A stretch of 64,000 nucleotides of DNA. Origin: Chitinophagaceae bacterium. Its GTDB lineage: Bacteria; Bacteroidota; Bacteroidia; Chitinophagales; Chitinophagaceae. Positions 34,887-43,522 of this stretch are shown piece by piece (the stretch's first letter is position 1; each line of letters begins with the position of its first letter). Made by a program: the position numbers and the translations under genes. The notes below the pieces were generated by a model. That model did not search any database. It was not told the DNA's origin and was given only the letters and a program-made list of their open reading frames with translations. The stretch is taken from contig JAHBTL010000002.1 in NCBI GenBank assembly GCA_019638615.1, forward strand, positions 1 through 64,000. The letters are read 5' to 3'.

Positions 34887-36620
34887 ATGAAAGTGATAAA
34901 GCGCTGGCTTATCTTCTTCCTCATCCCGGTGGCTGTATCCTGCACCAAAACAGATCATCTTTCACCGGATATCCCAACCACACCGCTGGTTACCACATTG
35001 GGTTCTCCCGATGGGGCTGCCGTTACTAAAACCATTGGCGCTAATGGTGGCGCCATTACCAGCGCCGACGGTAACGTGAGCATTACTATACCAGCCGGTG
35101 CACTTAGCGGCGACCAGTCCATTACCGTGCAGCCTGTAACCAGGAAACTGCCGGACGGCTACGGCAGGGTTTACAGGTTGACCCCGCACGACATATCGTT
35201 TCAGCAGCCGGTAACCATCCGCATGCGGTATGATGAAGACAGCATAAAAAACACCGTGCCTGAATTACTTGGTATTGTTTACCAGGAACAAAGCGGAAAA
35301 TGGTTTTTCTCCGGCGAACCGGTACTGGACAAGGTGAGCCACACCCTTACAATTACTACAACCCACTTCAGCGACTGGGGCATTATTTCCTATCTGTACA
35401 TCCAGCCCAATGAGCCGCTTGTGCAGCCGGGTGCACATATTACCCTAAAAGTTATGGGCGTAATTCCCGAATCTGCACCAGATGCTGACCAGGTTGTTCC
35501 AATTTATGAAGGCGATGCCGTAAACCAGCCATTTATGGTTCCTCCCGGTCAGCTCGGTAATTGGAACTATTCAGGTGAAGGCTCTTTGCAGGGTGATGGT
35601 AATAAGGCGTATTACGAGGCGCCGGGTTCAGTGCCCCACATTAACCCCGAAGCCGTGAGCATAGAAGTGAAGTCCAAAGGAAAAGGCCAGTTCATCCTGG
35701 TATCGAATATTACCATTGATCAGGAATTTCATATTGACTATTTACAGGTTGATGAAACGGATATGAATACAGGCGGGCTGAATTACCCCAGCCGTCTCTG
35801 GATTTACGGCAATTTTGGAGAAGACCCCGGTCAAAACAAACGCTCGGTAAAAGTAAGCGGCAGGTCTATGCCGGTAGCTGTATGGACACCCGAAAAGATT
35901 GCCTGCGACATCCCCACTTCGGGCATATATGCTTCAGGCATGGTGGAAGTAGCTACAGCAACGAAATCTGCCGGCAAACTGCTTAACTATTGGGTAGTGG
36001 ATATGTATTACGACAAAGTAGAAAGCCCCGGCGGAGCGCTCACCAGGAAAATTCTTTTCAACCTGCATTTTCGTGGCGATGCCGATGGATTCCTCAGAGA
36101 AGGGCAGGCAGGCATGGTCAATGAAACCGATCTGCATGTGAACAGCAGGGGGCTTATTGAAATGCCATCAGGAAGCTTTACCAGCCATGTTACCGCAGAT
36201 GGCTGTGGCGATTATACCGTAACCTGGGATGCAATTCATAACCTGGAAGTATGGCGAAGCAAATACACCGATCCCGGTGGCTTTAGCGGCCGTGTGGTAC
36301 ACCGGCCCGGCGGCTTCGATGTAAAGCTACAGTTCATAGCAAAAGATGCACTTATGTCTCACCGGAAATATGTGGATTGCCATAGCGGAAGCACTGATGA
36401 CGATGTGCGGGAGGATATCGAGATGCAGGAATTCTACAATACAGTTATCCCTGTCCGGTTTTCGCATAGTGGGAGTAAGGTAACTATCAAAGCGGGAGCC
36501 ATGCCGGTAAAAACGGGTACCGGGGTGGCAACAGGGCTTTATTTTGATGCCGCCGGTTATGTGCCGGCCAATTTTACTACCCAATTACGCTGGGACGAAG
36601 CGATCCCGAAATATGAGTAG
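34887..36620 (+). CDS. ZU5-domain lipoprotein
   Basis: The ORF opens at 34833, but the ATG at 34887 gives a correct lipoprotein signal (MKVIKRWLIFFLIPVAVSC), so I use it (577 aa). A ZU5-like domain spans about 45-165 (TIGANGGAITSADGNVSITIPAGALSGDQSITVQPV, FSDWGIIS end). The remaining 400 residues are sheet-rich and unrecognised, with a short IPT/TIG-like part (SRLWIYGNFGEDPGQNKRSVKVSGRSMPVAVWTPEKI). It is an outer-envelope surface protein. The paralogue B lipoprotein follows 90 bp later on the same strand. Confidence 0.7.
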   Translation: MKVIKRWLIFFLIPVAVSCTKTDHLSPDIPTTPLVTTLGSPDGAAVTKTIGANGGAITSADGNVSITIPAGALSGDQSITVQPVTRKLPDGYGRVYRLTPHDISFQQPVTIRMRYDEDSIKNTVPELLGIVYQEQSGKWFFSGEPVLDKVSHTLTITTTHFSDWGIISYLYIQPNEPLVQPGAHITLKVMGVIPESAPDADQVVPIYEGDAVNQPFMVPPGQLGNWNYSGEGSLQGDGNKAYYEAPGSVPHINPEAVSIEVKSKGKGQFILVSNITIDQEFHIDYLQVDETDMNTGGLNYPSRLWIYGNFGEDPGQNKRSVKVSGRSMPVAVWTPEKIACDIPTSGIYASGMVEVATATKSAGKLLNYWVVDMYYDKVESPGGALTRKILFNLHFRGDADGFLREGQAGMVNETDLHVNSRGLIEMPSGSFTSHVTADGCGDYTVTWDAIHNLEVWRSKYTDPGGFSGRVVHRPGGFDVKLQFIAKDALMSHRKYVDCHSGSTDDDVREDIEMQEFYNTVIPVRFSHSGSKVTIKAGAMPVKTGTGVATGLYFDAAGYVPANFTTQLRWDEAIPKYE

Positions 36621-36710
36621 TGTGACAGGATTCTCTGAAAGAGTGCATTCGCTACACTTAAAACATCAATCAAAAAAACTATTCCAAATAAATCTTCAAA
36701 AAATAAACAA

Positions 36711-37469
36711 ATGAAACAGTTATTAATCATGGCGCTGCTGTTTGCCGCCTCATGTGAGAAATCAGATTCACTGCCAGGCACCGGCCCTGAAAACGGAAAT
36801 GAGAACGAATATGGTCAGAAATATGTGCAGGGTAAGGTTACCGACACCAAAGGCAACCCCATCGCCGGCGCCCGGATCATTGTGGACAACACCATTTATT
36901 ATAACTCCGGCACCACCGGTAGTACAGACGTCAATGGCAGGTATAAGATCCCGGTGGAATTGGGTTCCTGGCGGGTATATGCGGAGATTGACCGCACTTT
37001 CAACGGAAAGAATTTCAAAAAGCTGGAAATGCACCCTGACAAAGACAATTCTTTTGCCGGAGCAGAAGGCGCCACCGTTAATTTCCAATGGAAGCTGCAG
37101 GGTGAAAAGCCTGCGCCGATGGTGGGCTTCTATGGAGGAACCGTCTATTTGTATCCAGATTCCGATAATGAGATTAGGGATTCGGAAAACATCGAGTTCA
37201 CATTTACACCAGCAGGTAACCTGATTGACGGAAACCCGGGCAGTGTAATTGTGCGCAAAGGGGGTCAGCCACAGACCGCCACTTACTCACAGGTGCCTGA
37301 TATCCCTATCGGGAAATATATGATAACGGCAAAGCATATCCTAACAGGCAAAGCACTGAAGCTGAGAAAATCCTACCAGGGTGATTATGCTCCCGGCATG
37401 ACAATAGAATTTGAGCCCGAGTATAATTTCTGTTATCGTTGTACTGACGTCCAGTTTTCCGATCAATGA
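36711..37469 (+). CDS. Lipoprotein with carboxypeptidase-regulatory-like domain, paralogue B
   Basis: A 252-aa lipoprotein (lipobox LFAASC). The domain order equals paralogue A at 26397-27134, including the EIDRTFNGKNFKK and YSQVPDIPIGKYMITAKHI segments and the C-terminal CYRC pair. It is on the opposite strand about 9.6 kb away, so the duplication is inverted. The upstream ZU5 lipoprotein is not duplicated. Variation is concentrated in the linker after the lipobox and in the last 40 residues. Confidence 0.75.
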   Translation: MKQLLIMALLFAASCEKSDSLPGTGPENGNENEYGQKYVQGKVTDTKGNPIAGARIIVDNTIYYNSGTTGSTDVNGRYKIPVELGSWRVYAEIDRTFNGKNFKKLEMHPDKDNSFAGAEGATVNFQWKLQGEKPAPMVGFYGGTVYLYPDSDNEIRDSENIEFTFTPAGNLIDGNPGSVIVRKGGQPQTATYSQVPDIPIGKYMITAKHILTGKALKLRKSYQGDYAPGMTIEFEPEYNFCYRCTDVQFSDQ

Positions 37470-37486
37470 CCCATGCAGAATGGTGA

Positions 37487-37528
37487 AACAACAGGACGGA
37501 TTTTACAATCCGCTTCCTGTTGTTTTAT
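37487..37528 (+). terminator. Intrinsic terminator after the lipoprotein gene
   Basis: AACAACAGGA...GGATT pairs with AATCC...TCCTGTTGTT, followed by TTTTATT. It is 17 bp after the stop codon of paralogue B. Confidence 0.8.
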
Positions 37529-37740
37529 TCAAAAAAATAAGAAGCTTAAAAAAGCAAATGCAAAAATATTTTTACAGACAGGATTGTTTATACTTTGTGC
37601 GGTATACATAAGCAATGCCAGTGACCCTGAAACGCAATTGCGGCAATCTGTATATAAAAATAATTTTTCCGGGTAAAGGAGAATGCTGCTGTTTGCTGTT
37701 GATATTTTTAACTGCGTATATAACAGTTGGTACGTTCATT
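37529..37740. other. Gene-free stretch
   Basis: Short open frames here lack coding character and overlap each other on both strands. No repeat or RNA structure is obvious. Confidence 0.4.
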
Positions 37741-37923
37741 TTATCCGTTCGCCGCCATATCCCGCACATCGCCCCGGACATACTGAACAGTATTACCAAA
37801 AAGGCGTTCCGCTTTTTCAATATCCCGCACCAAAACTGTTACTTCAAATCCTGACTCAATAAATGCATTCGTAACAGGTCTTCCTATCATGCCTGTAGCT
37901 CCAACTATACCGATTTTTCCCAT
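37741..37923 (-). pseudogene. N-terminal remnant of a NAD(P)-binding (NmrA/SDR-like) protein
   Basis: 60 codons: MGKIGIVGATGMIGRPVTNAFIESGFEVTVLVRDIEKAERLFGNTVQYVRGDVRD. The GATGMIG turn is the dinucleotide-binding GxxGxxG of extended/atypical SDRs, which are about 280-330 aa long. The frame stops after GDVRDMAANG and no continuation is found in any frame downstream. It is a 3'-truncated gene. Confidence 0.65.
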
Positions 37924-38092
37924 TCCTTTTAGCCTGTATATCTACTTAGTATTCAGTAAGTGTTTTCTTAAAATACGGTGACGTGTAACAGAAGGAAATA
38001 AAAATAGTAGGATTAAAAAAGTACTGTTAAGGTAAGCATCTTTTTGATAATACCGAATACCTATTGGCGGGATAGCATTAGTGTTGCGATCC

Positions 38093-38128
38093 CGGGCAGA
38101 CTATGGAGCACCGGAGAGTCCAGCCCGG
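38093..38128. repeat. GC-rich inverted repeat downstream of tRNA-Pro
   Basis: CCCGGGC and GCCCGGG at the ends, with AGACT/AGTC inner pairing. It lies beyond the tRNA terminator on the minus strand. The stretch 37924-38092 shows nothing else. Confidence 0.35.
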
Positions 38129-38146
38129 GCTGCACGCCTCGTACCA

Positions 38147-38169
38147 ACAAAACCTTCGCTTCGCGAAGG
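38147..38169 (-). terminator. Intrinsic terminator of tRNA-Pro
   Basis: On the minus strand CCTTCGC-GAA-GCGAAGG is followed by TTTTGTT, 18 bp after the 3' end of the tRNA. Confidence 0.75.
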
Positions 38170-38186
38170 CCTTGAAACAATATCTG

Positions 38187-38260
38187 TCGGGAGGACAGGA
38201 TTCGAACCTGCGACCCCCTGGTCCCAAACCAGGTATTCTACCGGGCTGAACTACCTCCCG
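38187..38260 (-). tRNA. tRNA-Pro (anticodon TGG)
   Basis: A 74-nt cloverleaf on the minus strand. The acceptor stem CGGGAGG/CCTCCCG is perfect, with discriminator A. The anticodon stem CCTGG/CCAGG encloses the loop TTTGGGA with anticodon TGG. The T-arm has GGTTCGAATCC. No CCA is encoded. TGG reads Pro codons. The matching prolyl-tRNA synthetase gene is about 23 kb away in this window. Confidence 0.96.
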
Positions 38261-38415
38261 AACGTTTTCAAATAGTTACACTCGTTATTATTTGAAAGGG
38301 TGGCAAAGGTAATGGAATGTATCTTAATTCCCAAAATGAAATAGAACTCCTGATACAAAATCCACATCCGTGAAAAATAGTATACTTGCAGCCTGATCAT
38401 CAACGACAATCATAA

Positions 38416-38802
38416 ATGAAGTATTCTCACTGGATAGGCCTGGCTGCCGTCCTTTTGGTAGCAATAGGCTGTTTTCAACCCTGGGTAAATATTCCGGGTA
38501 TTTCCAACAAAATAACCGGTATGGATGGCATGGGCACAAACTTTGGCAAACCCGGCAAGCTGCATCTTATTTTTTGCAGCATTGCGGCGGTTCTGTTCAT
38601 CATACCCCGTGTGTGGGCAAAGAGGATCAACTGGGTCTTTTGCGCGTTAGGACTGGCCTGGGCTGTACGTAATTTTTTATTGTATGCGCGCTGCGAAATG
38701 GGCATCTGTCCTGAACGAGCAATCGGTTTATACCTTGTATTATTCGCTTCTATCGTGATGCTGGCAGCAGCGTTATTCCCGGATATGAAGGTGAAGAAAT
38801 AA
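38416..38802 (+). CDS. Hypothetical four-helix membrane protein
   Basis: A 128-aa protein with membrane segments at about 6-24, 52-64, 71-88 and 103-122. The loop between the first two is polar (NIPGISNKITGMDGMGTNFGKPG). It has a Cys pair in ARCEMGICP. I do not recognise the family. It is the only gene between tRNA-Pro and the small SD-containing transcript. Confidence 0.6.
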   Translation: MKYSHWIGLAAVLLVAIGCFQPWVNIPGISNKITGMDGMGTNFGKPGKLHLIFCSIAAVLFIIPRVWAKRINWVFCALGLAWAVRNFLLYARCEMGICPERAIGLYLVLFASIVMLAAALFPDMKVKK

Positions 38803-38849
38803 TTTTCTTTAACCCACGGAGACAAGAAGACACAGGGTTGCACAGAGTG

Positions 38850-39125
38850 TTTATCGTTTTGGGTTTATGGTTACAGGTTACAAGTTCCAGGGGGGATTTG
38901 AGATTTGATGGCTGTTGCAGGTTACAGATTTTTAGTGTATGGTTTATCGTTTCTTATCATTCCAAGAGAACAAACAATAAGATATACAAAGAGCCGTAGG
39001 CTCGGTCTCATATCGGTGCGTGGGATTTCAATCTCGCGTATATAAGAGCTGCACAGAGAGTTTGTGGTTTATGGTTTGTTATTTATAGTTAAACCACAAA
39101 CTAAAAACTATCAACTACAAACGCT
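38850..39125. repeat. Interspersed AT-rich repeat sequences (GTTTATGG/GGTTACAGGTT type)
   Basis: The stretch contains GGGTTTATGGTTACAGGTT around 38861-38885 and AGTTTGTGGTTTATGG with AACCACAAACTAAAAACTA around 39058-39110. The latter two can pair with each other. The same family appears at 43320-43470, 44815-44885 and 57760-58080. A copy of AGCCGTAGGCTCGG lies near 38992. Confidence 0.5.
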
Positions 39126-39129
39126 TCAT

Positions 39130-39182
39130 ACAAAACAAAAAAGCCACCGGCATTTAAGCGGCGGCTTCCGACATTGCTGTCG
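39130..39182 (-). terminator. Small GNRA hairpin plus intrinsic terminator of the short SD transcript
   Basis: Going down the minus strand, CGACA-GCAA-TGTCG (39169-39182) is a 5-bp hairpin with a GNRA-type tetraloop. It is followed by AAGCCGCCG...CGGTGGCTT (39141-39167) with nine pairs including one G-U, and then TTTTTTG. This ends a transcript coming from 39290. Confidence 0.75.
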
Positions 39183-39208
39183 CAGATTATTTTTATGGAG
39201 TAGCCCGG

Positions 39209-39256
39209 TTACGCGATAATAACCGAAGGCGTCCATGATTTATCTGTAGATTGCAT
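39209..39256 (-). CDS. 15-codon ORF with a perfect Shine-Dalgarno sequence
   Basis: On the minus strand AAAAGGAGGT (39261-39270) stands 4 nt before ATG CAA TCT..., giving the peptide MQSTDKSWTPSVIIA and TAA. Such strong SD sequences are exceptional in Bacteroidota, whose ribosomes largely mask the anti-SD. The last codons overlap a hairpin (CGGTTA...TAACCG). A -7-like TATCTTTA (39291-39298) precedes it and a GNRA hairpin and terminator follow, so the whole unit is about 170 nt with no larger ORF. It may be a leader-like peptide, a dual-function sRNA or an SD decoy (inference). Confidence 0.6.
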   Translation of the reverse strand: MQSTDKSWTPSVIIA

Positions 39257-39260
39257 GAAT

Positions 39261-39298
39261 ACCTCCTTTTTATTTGGTGAATTGGAATCTTAAAGATA
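39261..39298 (-). promoter_or_regulatory. Shine-Dalgarno and candidate promoter of the 15-codon ORF
   Basis: The SD AAAAGGAGGT lies at 39261-39270 and TATCTTTA, one base from TAnnTTTG, at 39291-39298. A good -33 TTTG at 19-21 bp is not clear, so the promoter is weaker evidence than the SD. Confidence 0.5.
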
Positions 39299-39372
39299 GG
39301 AAATGCAAAACAAAAAATCATTACTTTTTTTACTGATCACTCTACTCCGAAGCGCTTATCTTTACCTAAAAA

Positions 39373-40164
39373 GTGACTGCAAAGTTTCTCTACGTCTTTT
39401 TAATGCTTGCATGCGGGATAACCGTAAATCTGAAAGCACAGCCGAAAACGAAGTATTATCTTATTGCACACAGGGGCGGCGTGGTAGACAGCACAAAAGC
39501 CGAAAACAGCATGCCCGCTTTGGAGGCAGCTTTCAAAAGAGGTTATAAAATGGCAGAGATAGACATGCGGCTTACTAAAGACAGTGTTCTCATCATTTAC
39601 CACGACCGCGACTTTAAAAAATATTTTGCTGTAGATAGAAAAGTAACCGATATGACCTGGCCGGAGATACAGCAGCTTACAGGCAATACCGGCAGTAAAG
39701 TATTATTGCTGGAAGATGCCCTGGCTTATTGCAGTGGTAAAATGCAGGTAATGCTTGATAATAAGATCAGCGGTAACGATACTGTCCTGTTTTCAAAAGT
39801 GGTCGCCCTGCTCAAAAAATACAATCTTGATAAAGAGGCATTGATGATCGGCACAGAAGAATCTACCCCGTTCTTTACAGGAAAAATAAAGCTGAGCTGC
39901 ACCCGTAAGCAACTGGAAGAAAATATGCAAAAGCCCGGCTATAGTCCGGCATATTATTACCTGTTTGGTGCCGACATTACAAAGGAGGATGTACAATGGG
40001 CAAAGCAGAACAAGATACTGGCGGTAGGTGTTATCAACTCATGGCGGTACTGGCGCTCTCAAACACCCGGGGCAGACGCTGCAAAGGACGTGCAGCGCTT
40101 AAAGCAAACGGGGTTGACCCATTTCCAGCTTGATTCAGAGTTTGACAACTACTTCATTCAATAA
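39373..40164 (+). CDS. Secreted glycerophosphodiester phosphodiesterase family protein
   Basis: A 263-aa protein starting at GTG, chosen because it gives a signal peptide (VTAKFLYVFLMLACGITVNLKAQ). The GDPD core is seen in YYLIAHRGGVVDSTKAENSMPALEAAFKRGYKMAEIDMRLTKDSVLIIYHDRDF: His and Arg of the HRG motif, Glu and Asp of EIDMR, and His of YHD, all expected for metal-dependent hydrolysis of glycerophosphodiesters. The C-terminal part has DNKISG and a usual barrel end. It precedes a GH116 gene on the same strand (50 bp gap). Confidence 0.85.
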   Translation: MTAKFLYVFLMLACGITVNLKAQPKTKYYLIAHRGGVVDSTKAENSMPALEAAFKRGYKMAEIDMRLTKDSVLIIYHDRDFKKYFAVDRKVTDMTWPEIQQLTGNTGSKVLLLEDALAYCSGKMQVMLDNKISGNDTVLFSKVVALLKKYNLDKEALMIGTEESTPFFTGKIKLSCTRKQLEENMQKPGYSPAYYYLFGADITKEDVQWAKQNKILAVGVINSWRYWRSQTPGADAAKDVQRLKQTGLTHFQLDSEFDNYFIQ

Positions 40165-40214
40165 CTCTCCATACCATCGTAATTTACACTCACAAATAAA
40201 ATTATTTGCAGATA

Positions 40215-43200
40215 ATGAAACCATTGCTCTTTCTTGTTGCACTCCATTGCATATTCCTGTCTGTCAACGCACAAATGCCCGATCCTACGCACAAGGTTCC
40301 TGTTGATAAGAATCTTTCCTCCGCCTGGAAGGAATCGTTGTGGAGCATGGACCGGAAATCATACAACGGCAGGCAACTGGAAACCATCGGTATGCCTTGC
40401 GGAGGGATAGCTGCAGGACAATTGTATGTAAGGGGCGATGGTACCCTGGCTAACTGGTGGATCGCCAACAACAGCTACAATACCGGCTATGGTATTGACT
40501 GGCTCTTGAATTTTGACACACCGCTGGGTCCGTGGAAAGTCTGCTATCAAACCTTTGAGCCTTTCAGTTATATTGACCAGGGATTTGCTGTAACCGTTAC
40601 ACAGAATAATAAAACGGTATCGCGCCGGCTCAATAAAAATGGTTTCGATGCCATTTCCTTTACAGGCGAATATCCCATTGCGCGCATCCATTACGCATCC
40701 GCTTCCAACCCATTGCCATTGCAGGCAGACGCAACGATCTTCTCTCCTTTTATTCCTTTGAATGCCAAAGAATCCGCCACACCTGCTACCATATTAAAGT
40801 ATTCACTGAAAAATACCACACAACAAAAAATGCAGGTAGCCCTTACCGGCTGGCTGCAAAACCTGGTGTGCATCGATTTAAAAGGACAGGTGAGCGGAAA
40901 TCTTCGCAACAGGGTAGTTAAAGGCAAAAACATCACGTCGGTAACAATGGATCTGGTCAAAGCAACCCATCAGCCTCCTGTACCCAGGCAAACCATCCTG
41001 TTCCAGGATTTTGAATCGGGCACGTACGGCAAATGGAAAACAGAAGGCAATGCTTTTGGAAAAGCACCGGTAAAAAAGGCGGAGGCCGAAGCGGATTTTG
41101 TTACGGGTCATGAAGGGAATTTTTTAGTCAACTCAAAACTTACCAGCTACGGCGACAGCGGTACCGGTAAACTTATTTCGCCTGTATTCATCATCAAAGA
41201 AAACTACATCAATTTTAAATTAGGCGGAGGCCCCTACCGCGGTAAAACCTGCATCAACCTCTACATCAATAATCAACTGGCAAAAACGGCTACTGGCGCC
41301 AGCGATGAAAAGCTGGAACCGGTAAGCTGGGACGTAAGAGATGCGAAAGGCCAAAAAGCGTACCTGGAAATTGTAGACAATGAAACGGGCAGTTGGGGAC
41401 ATATCAATGTGGATGAAATCTCGTTCAGTAATCTTCCGCTCAAAGAAAAATTTTTCCCCGGAAACCATCCTTATTTTGGTAATATATCGCTGAGCATACT
41501 GGGAGAAAACGGGCTGGCAACATCTGACTACAACGGACAAACGATATTAAACGGCAGCACGGAAACCTTACAATCATTTGACGAAAAGCTTACAGGAGCC
41601 GCGGGAGTTTCTGTAGAGCTGGCTCCCGGCGAATCGAAAGAAATAACTTTTTTACTCAGTTGGTATTTTCCCAACCGTCCTTTGCAATATGGTGAAGGGG
41701 GTAACTGGAACCTGCCCATTCCAACAGATGGCCCGGCCATCGGCAATATGTACGCTAACTGGTACGATCACTCGCTGGATGTAGCCTCCTGGCTCCAGGC
41801 AAACCTTGACCGTCTTACCCGCGAAACAATGGCTTTCCACGATGCTTATTATAACAACTCTACCCTGCCCTACTGGCTGAACCAGCGTATTATGATGCCC
41901 GCTTCTACCCTGGCTACCGAAACCTGCCAATGGTGGGCTACCGATAAATTCTGGGCCTGGGAAGGCGTAGGATCCTGCGTGGGCACCTGCACACATGTAT
42001 GGAATTACGAGCACGCGTTGTCGCGGTTGTTTCCCGAGCTGGAACGTAATATCCGGGAGAAGACCGACTTTGGTACTTCCTTCCAGGAAGATGGCGGTAT
42101 ACAGGCACGCAATGGCTGGGGCGGTATTTTAATAGATGGCCATGCAGGCGCTATACTGAAAGCTTACCGCGAGCACATGCTGTCTAAGAACGGGCTGTTT
42201 CTTTCCCGCAACTGGAACAAGATAAAGAAAGCAACAGAATTCATTATTAAGGAAGATGGCAATGCAGACGGGTTGATCGAAAAAGAGCAGGCCAATACTT
42301 ACGACATCGCTTTTTATGGCACGAACACGTACGTGGGTGGGTTATACCTCGCTTCGCTGAAAGCAGCTTCTAAAATGGCTTTGCTGATGAAAGACACTGC
42401 TTTTTCGCTGTATTGCGACAGCATTTTCAGCAATGGCGCTCAAAACAGCGTAACCAGATTATGGAACGGTGAATATTTTATCCAGGATGTAGACCTGGCA
42501 AAACATCCATTATTTCAATATGGAACAGGATGCCTGAGCGACCAGGTATTTGGTCAAACCTGGGCGCATTTAAATAACCTGGGGTATATCTATCCCCAAC
42601 AAAATGTAAAAACCGCCCTGCAATCGGTGTGGAAATACAACTGGGCCCCTGATGTAGCCGTACAAAACAAAATACACAAACCGGAAAGAGTATATGCCGA
42701 TGCAGGAGAAGCAGGGCTGTTTATTGCAACCTGGCCAAAAAGCAAACACATGGGAGAAGCAGGTGTGCGTTACCGTGACGAAGTATGGACGGGTATTGAA
42801 TACCAGGTGGCTACCAATATGATTTATGAGGGCATGACAGAACAAGGCCTCTCGCTGGTAAAAGCGGTGCACGACCGGTACAGTCCCGAAAAGCACAATC
42901 CCTGGAACGAGATTGAATGTGGAGATCACTATGCCAGGGCGTTGGCATCGTGGGGTGTATTGCTGGCGTTACAGGATTTTAAATACGATGGCCCTGCCGG
43001 GGCGATCTCTTTTGCACCCCGCATACAGCAAAACAACTTTAAAAGCTTTTTTACGGCTGCCGAAGGCTGGGGAAATATTGAGCAGGAAAGAACAGCGCAG
43101 CAGCAGGTAAATAAAATAGCTGTAGCCTATGGCAAGCTGGCGATCAGCTCATTCGCGATAGAAACTGCAGGCACACCTGCAAAAGTAACACTCACCATGA

Positions 43201-43313
43201 ATGGGAAGGAAATCCCTGCCACAGTAGCGATAAAAGAAAATACAATGACTGTTACCTTTAACGAAATGACCCTTCGTGAAAACAATATACTGGCATTGAC
43301 AGTCAGGCTGTAG
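40215..43313 (+). CDS. Secreted GH116 family glycosidase (GBA2-like)
   Basis: A 1032-aa protein from ATG 40215 with a signal peptide (MKPLLFLVALHCIFLSVNAQ). The N-terminal sandwich domain opens with the GH116 pattern IGMPCGGIAAGQLYVRGDGTLANWWI. The catalytic (alpha/alpha) part shows WAWEGVGSCVGTCTHVWNYEHALSRLFPELE, where the Glu after WAW is the likely nucleophile, and TYDIAFYGTNTYVGGLYLASLKA, where the Asp of TYD is the likely acid/base. An extra segment (about 268-410) inserted in the sandwich part (FQDFESGTYGKWKTEG) resembles a concanavalin/CBM domain. Family enzymes cleave beta-glucosides and related bonds. Confidence 0.88.
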   Translation: MKPLLFLVALHCIFLSVNAQMPDPTHKVPVDKNLSSAWKESLWSMDRKSYNGRQLETIGMPCGGIAAGQLYVRGDGTLANWWIANNSYNTGYGIDWLLNFDTPLGPWKVCYQTFEPFSYIDQGFAVTVTQNNKTVSRRLNKNGFDAISFTGEYPIARIHYASASNPLPLQADATIFSPFIPLNAKESATPATILKYSLKNTTQQKMQVALTGWLQNLVCIDLKGQVSGNLRNRVVKGKNITSVTMDLVKATHQPPVPRQTILFQDFESGTYGKWKTEGNAFGKAPVKKAEAEADFVTGHEGNFLVNSKLTSYGDSGTGKLISPVFIIKENYINFKLGGGPYRGKTCINLYINNQLAKTATGASDEKLEPVSWDVRDAKGQKAYLEIVDNETGSWGHINVDEISFSNLPLKEKFFPGNHPYFGNISLSILGENGLATSDYNGQTILNGSTETLQSFDEKLTGAAGVSVELAPGESKEITFLLSWYFPNRPLQYGEGGNWNLPIPTDGPAIGNMYANWYDHSLDVASWLQANLDRLTRETMAFHDAYYNNSTLPYWLNQRIMMPASTLATETCQWWATDKFWAWEGVGSCVGTCTHVWNYEHALSRLFPELERNIREKTDFGTSFQEDGGIQARNGWGGILIDGHAGAILKAYREHMLSKNGLFLSRNWNKIKKATEFIIKEDGNADGLIEKEQANTYDIAFYGTNTYVGGLYLASLKAASKMALLMKDTAFSLYCDSIFSNGAQNSVTRLWNGEYFIQDVDLAKHPLFQYGTGCLSDQVFGQTWAHLNNLGYIYPQQNVKTALQSVWKYNWAPDVAVQNKIHKPERVYADAGEAGLFIATWPKSKHMGEAGVRYRDEVWTGIEYQVATNMIYEGMTEQGLSLVKAVHDRYSPEKHNPWNEIECGDHYARALASWGVLLALQDFKYDGPAGAISFAPRIQQNNFKSFFTAAEGWGNIEQERTAQQQVNKIAVAYGKLAISSFAIETAGTPAKVTLTMNGKEIPATVAIKENTMTVTFNEMTLRENNILALTVRL

Positions 43314-43319
43314 CAATCG

Positions 43320-43470
43320 CTGACGGCTGATAGTTGCAGGTTTCGGGTTTGTAGTTTGAGGTTTATAGACCTATAGCTAATAGCTGACTGCTGATAGCTA
43401 TTTGTGTCTCCGAACTATAAACAAAAAACCATAAACTATAAACACGGATGGCTGACTGCCGATAGCTCAA
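43320..43470. repeat. Interspersed GTTTATAG/CCATAAACTATAAAC-type repeats
   Basis: Several imperfect copies of TAGTTTGAGGTTTATAG, CATAAACTATAAAC and GCTGACTGC(T/C)GATAGCT are packed between convergent genes. Some copies are inverted and could pair. The same vocabulary is found at 38850-39125 and 44815-44885. Confidence 0.5.
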
Positions 43471-43474
43471 AGCC

Positions 43475-43509
43475 CAAAAAAGCCACAACCCTGTCGCCAG
43501 GATCGTGGC
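43475..43509 (-). terminator. Intrinsic terminator of the gene at 43523-43999
   Basis: Minus strand: GCCAC...CCTG-gcga-CAGG...GTGGC followed by TTTTTT. It lies 13 bp beyond the stop codon of the 158-aa protein gene. Confidence 0.75.
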
Positions 43510-43522
43510 ATATTATCTGTAA

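Noticed and set aside
37473-37854. Overlapping short frames after lipoprotein B
   Set aside because: They cross a strong terminator and each other on both strands with no protein-like features.
39303-39548. An 81-codon plus-strand frame with MQNKKSLLFLLITLL at its start
   Set aside because: After a signal-like start it runs out of frame across the phosphodiesterase gene, which has its own signal peptide and conserved motifs in the other frame.
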